The position numbers and the translations under genes are program-made. A DNA stretch of 64,000 bases from Janthinobacterium sp. 67 (GTDB lineage Bacteria; Pseudomonadota; Gammaproteobacteria; Burkholderiales; Burkholderiaceae_D). Position 1 is the first letter of the stretch. The number at the start of each line of letters is the position of its first letter. A model generated the notes under the pieces. It ran no database searches, was not told the origin of the DNA, and saw nothing but the letters and a program-made list of their open reading frames with translations. This document shows positions 61,343 through 64,000 of this stretch, in pieces. The stretch lies in contig NZ_PGES01000001.1 of NCBI RefSeq assembly GCF_002797895.1, positions 2,356,001 to 2,420,000 of the forward strand, read 5' to 3'.

Positions 61343-63403
61343 ATGCAACTTTCACTGAACAGTAAAATCTGCGTCGCCGCCACCGCGCTCGCCGTCCTCA
61401 GCCTCGGCGTCACGGCGGCCGTGATCGGCTACAAGAGCAGCGCCAGCGCCGAAGCGGCCGCGCTGGACCTGGCGCGCACGTCGGCGCGCGAAGTGGCCGG
61501 TGCCTTGCAGGCGCGCATCGCCAGCAACCTGTCCAGCGTGTCCAGCCTGGCCGGCGCCATGCGCGGCACCAAGAGCGCCAGCCTGCCCCTGCAGCGCGAA
61601 CAGATCAATGAACTGACCAAGGCAACGTTGACCAGTTCGGAAGACTTGCTGGGCTCGGCCGTGACGTGGGAGCCGAACGCACTCGACGGCAAGGATGCGG
61701 AGTTCGCCAACCAGAAACCGAACTACGACGCCAGCGGCCGCTTCATGCCCTACTGGACGCGGGGCGCCGGCGGCAAGCTGCAGGTCGAGCCCATCGTCTT
61801 CGACCCGAAACCGGGCGCCAACGACTGGTATGACGTGCCCAAGCGCACCGGCAAGACCTACTTTACGGAGCCGTACATCTACCCCGTCGATGGCAAGGAT
61901 GTGCTGATGGCCTCGCTGGTGGCGCCCATCATGATCGACGGCAGCTTCAAGGGCACGGCCAGCGCCGACTTCATGCTCACGCGCCTGGCGAAAATCCTCG
62001 CCGACCTGAAAGTGATCGAAGGCGGCAAGCTGGCCCTGATTTCGAACGGCGGCCTGTACGCGAGCCACCCGCTGCCTGAGCGGCTGGGCAAGAAGGCGGA
62101 CGACGTGCCGGCGGCCGGCCTGGACAAAGTGCGCCAGGGCCAGCCGTATGAATACGAGGACGGCAAGGGCTACATCCACTTGCTGCAGCCGCTGCACATC
62201 CACCCCGACATCGCGCCCTGGAGCGTGGAGCTGAATTTCCCGAAAAGCGTGGCCACGGCCTCGGCGCGCGACCTGATGGTCTATACCCTGATCGTCGCCC
62301 TGCTGTGCGCGGCGGCCACGGCAGGTATTCTGATCCTCGTCGTCAACCAGCTGACGCGCCCGCTGCGCACCCTGGGCCGCACCATGACGGATTTGTCGAG
62401 CGGCGACGCCGACCTGCGCGTCAAGCTGGAAGTCAAGGGCACGGACGAGCTGGCCATCATCGGCAAGGGTTTCAACCAGTTCGTGGAAAAAATCCACGCC
62501 GTGCTGCTGCAAGTGCAGGCGAGCGCCGACAACGTGGCGCGCGCCAGTGCGGAAATTGCGCAAGGCAATAACGACCTGTCGGCCCGCACGGAGCAGCAGG
62601 CCAGTTCGCTGGAAGAAACGGCCGCCTCGGTGGAGGAGCTGACGGGCACGGTGAAGGAAAACGCCGACCATGCGCGCCAGGCGAATCAACTGGCAGCCTC
62701 CGCATCCAGCGTGGCGCAAAAGAGCGGCGAAGTGGTCGGCAAGGTGATCGAAACGATGACGTCGATTAACGATTCGTCGAACAAGATCGTCGACATCATC
62801 AGCGTCATCGACGGCATCGCCTTCCAGACGAATATCCTGGCCCTGAACGCGGCCGTGGAAGCGGCGCGCGCGGGCGAACAGGGGCGCGGTTTCGCCGTCG
62901 TCGCCACGGAAGTACGCAACCTGGCGCAACGCTCGGCGGCTGCCGCCAAAGAGATCAAGCTGCTGATCGACGATTCCGTCGGCAAGGTGGCGGCCGGCAG
63001 CAAGCTCGTCGATGAGGCGGGCGCCACCATGGAACAGGTGGTCGACAGCGTGCGCCGTGTCACCGCCATCATGGCCGACATCAGCGTCGCCACCACCGAG
63101 CAAAGCGACGGCATCGCCCAGGTCAACCAGGCGCTGGCGCAGATGGATGGCGTGACGCAGCAGAACGCGGCCCTGGTCGAGGAAGCGGCGGCTGCCGCCG
63201 AAAGCCTGCAGGACCAGGCCAGCCATTTGGCCGACGTGGTCAGCGTGTTCAAGCTGGGTGCACAGCAACAAATGACACCGCAGGCAGTGCTGGCGGTGAC
63301 CAAAGTAGCGCCGCCAGCCCGGCGCCTTGCCCCGGTCAAGCCGGCGCCCGCGGAAAGAACGGCAGCCAAGGCGCCGGCCGGTGATGACTGGGAAGAGTTT
63401 TAA
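61343..63403 (+). CDS. Methyl-accepting chemotaxis protein with dCache sensor
   Basis: A 686-aa membrane receptor. It has an N-terminal helix, a periplasmic dCache domain (about 35-300), a second helix (about 312-333), HAMP, and a cytoplasmic signalling domain. The highly conserved tip is [20 protein letters not shown]. The extreme C-terminus is DWEEF, a NWETF-like pentapeptide for tethering CheR or CheB. Its ligand is unknown. It follows TorF by 32 nt. Confidence 0.95.
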   Translation: MQLSLNSKICVAATALAVLSLGVTAAVIGYKSSASAEAAALDLARTSAREVAGALQARIASNLSSVSSLAGAMRGTKSASLPLQREQINELTKATLTSSEDLLGSAVTWEPNALDGKDAEFANQKPNYDASGRFMPYWTRGAGGKLQVEPIVFDPKPGANDWYDVPKRTGKTYFTEPYIYPVDGKDVLMASLVAPIMIDGSFKGTASADFMLTRLAKILADLKVIEGGKLALISNGGLYASHPLPERLGKKADDVPAAGLDKVRQGQPYEYEDGKGYIHLLQPLHIHPDIAPWSVELNFPKSVATASARDLMVYTLIVALLCAAATAGILILVVNQLTRPLRTLGRTMTDLSSGDADLRVKLEVKGTDELAIIGKGFNQFVEKIHAVLLQVQASADNVARASAEIAQGNNDLSARTEQQASSLEETAASVEELTGTVKENADHARQANQLAASASSVAQKSGEVVGKVIETMTSINDSSNKIVDIISVIDGIAFQTNILALNAAVEAARAGEQGRGFAVVATEVRNLAQRSAAAAKEIKLLIDDSVGKVAAGSKLVDEAGATMEQVVDSVRRVTAIMADISVATTEQSDGIAQVNQALAQMDGVTQQNAALVEEAAAAAESLQDQASHLADVVSVFKLGAQQQMTPQAVLAVTKVAPPARRLAPVKPAPAERTAAKAPAGDDWEEF

Positions 63404-63412
63404 GCCAGCAAC

Positions 63413-63720
63413 GTGCGCATCGACAAGCTGAACCTGTCCATCCCCGCGTATAGCTTCAACGTCACGGGACCTGGCGTGCCATAGGGGAAGGAGGACGGCA
63501 AACACAATGCTGCATCGAATATGAAGGCGGCGCCAGCTGCCCGCTCGACGAAGGCATGCGCCCGGCGCAAACCATCAAGGGTGGCATCTTCTTGCGCGAC
63601 AACAATCTCTACACCTTCTCGCATAACGGCAGCAGTTATGTGCCCGACATGCTGTACGTAAAAAATAAGCGCTGGACTTGCTGCGGCGCTCACGGCCTCG
63701 AGTCCGTCGGCGACGGTAGG
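63413..63720 (+). pseudogene. Decayed coding remnant after the chemoreceptor
   Basis: One frame reads RIDKLNLSIPAYSFNVTGPG and then meets TAG near 63481. A second frame continues from about 63484 with CCIEYEGGASCPLDEGM and IFLRDNNLYTFSHNGSSY. Codon use in both pieces looks coding-like. A frameshift or deletion near 63480 would join them, so this looks like a broken gene of unknown type. The GTG at 63413 is only a guess at a start. Confidence 0.4.
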
Positions 63721-63779
63721 TGTAGAATCGGACGGACATTGCAAAAGCACAAAGCTATCCTGTTTAAAAGGAGCTTGTC

Positions 63780-64000
63780 ATGTCGCCCAACGCTTTCTCC
63801 CTGCCGTCCGACGCCGCGCTGGCCACCCTGCTACAGCCGCAGGACAGCGCTGTCACCCCCATCGAAGGCTTGCGGCGCCTGCGCGACGCGGGGCTGGACC
63901 AGCTGCCCCTGCCCGGCCACGGCGCCACCTTGCGGCGCTGGCAAATGCTGGCCGCCATCGCCGCCATCGACCTCTCCCTGCTCAAGCTGTATGAAGGCCA
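63780..64000 (+). CDS. Acyl-CoA dehydrogenase-like protein (5' part only)
   Basis: The first 73 codons are visible; the gene runs off the right edge. A GGAG site lies 6 nt before the ATG. The visible part ends with ATLRRWQMLAAIAAIDLSL followed by LKLYEGH, which resembles the N-terminal helical domain of acyl-CoA dehydrogenases. Assignment is tentative because no catalytic residue is in view. Confidence 0.5.
   Translation, partial: MSPNAFSLPSDAALATLLQPQDSAVTPIEGLRRLRDAGLDQLPLPGHGATLRRWQMLAAIAAIDLSLLKLYEG

Noticed and set aside
63400..63750. A 116-codon minus-strand frame after the chemoreceptor gene
   Set aside because: The plus-strand reading has better coding character and this one lacks a ribosome binding site and family, although it cannot be fully excluded.

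Overview
This 64 kb window is a high-GC chromosomal segment of a betaproteobacterium, most probably an Oxalobacteraceae member close to Janthinobacterium or Massilia. That placement is inferred from gene order and protein character: ndk-rlmN-pilW, surE-pcm-nlpD-rpoS, sdhCDAB-sdhE-gltA beside mdh, odhA-odhB-lpdA followed by zapE, a DUF2863 gene and a secreted chitinase. No rRNA, tRNA, CRISPR array, insertion sequence or prophage was recognised.

Layout. 1-5 kb: the 5' end of a pilW-like gene, rlmN, ndk, a BAX-inhibitor-1/YccA membrane protein, a LysR regulator and cfa. 5-8.3 kb: a cupin_8/JmjC-like protein and a two-CBM GH18 lipoprotein chitinase with long Thr-Pro linkers. 8.6-13.8 kb: rlmD, then rpoS, nlpD, pcm and surE. 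13.9-17.0 kb: a two-gene cassette encoding a TIR-domain protein and a KGGTGRT-type ATPase with about eight kinesin-light-chain-type TPRs; it is inserted between surE and a DinG/YoaA helicase and is the strongest candidate for an uncharacterised conflict or signalling system. 17.2-28 kb: the helicase, a DUF465 protein, a coiled-coil lipoprotein, zapE, and the 2-oxoglutarate dehydrogenase cluster, in which a PspC/SHOCT membrane protein gene lies between odhB and lpdA. 28-30.3 kb: LysR, an NAD(P)H oxidoreductase and an HxlR regulator. 30.3-42.5 kb: a dense TCA-cycle block (gltA, sdhE, sdhBADC, a GntR regulator, mdh, a CitE-like lyase, an MliC-like periplasmic protein, acnA).

42.6-64 kb: accessory metabolism and signalling. 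It holds DUF2863, a CYTH/M14 carboxypeptidase pair, a TetR regulator, a succinyl-CoA:acetate CoA-transferase with a divergent LysR gene, a FucP-type sugar permease, DUF3563, an FMN reductase, a complete L-lactate utilisation locus (lutACB-lldP with a divergent lldR), a GGDEF cyclase, a WYL regulator, an orphan 137-aa protein, a TorF-type porin, a dCache chemoreceptor ending in DWEEF, a decayed coding remnant, and the start of an acyl-CoA dehydrogenase-like gene.

Taken together, odhAB-lpdA, sdhCDAB, mdh, acnA and gltA supply nearly a whole oxidative TCA cycle. The CoA-transferase and the lactate locus feed acetyl-CoA, succinate and pyruvate into it. Many genes are flanked by clear hairpin terminators or by palindromes that look like operators. 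Starts were moved inward from the longest open frame wherever a ribosome binding site or family alignment supported it.
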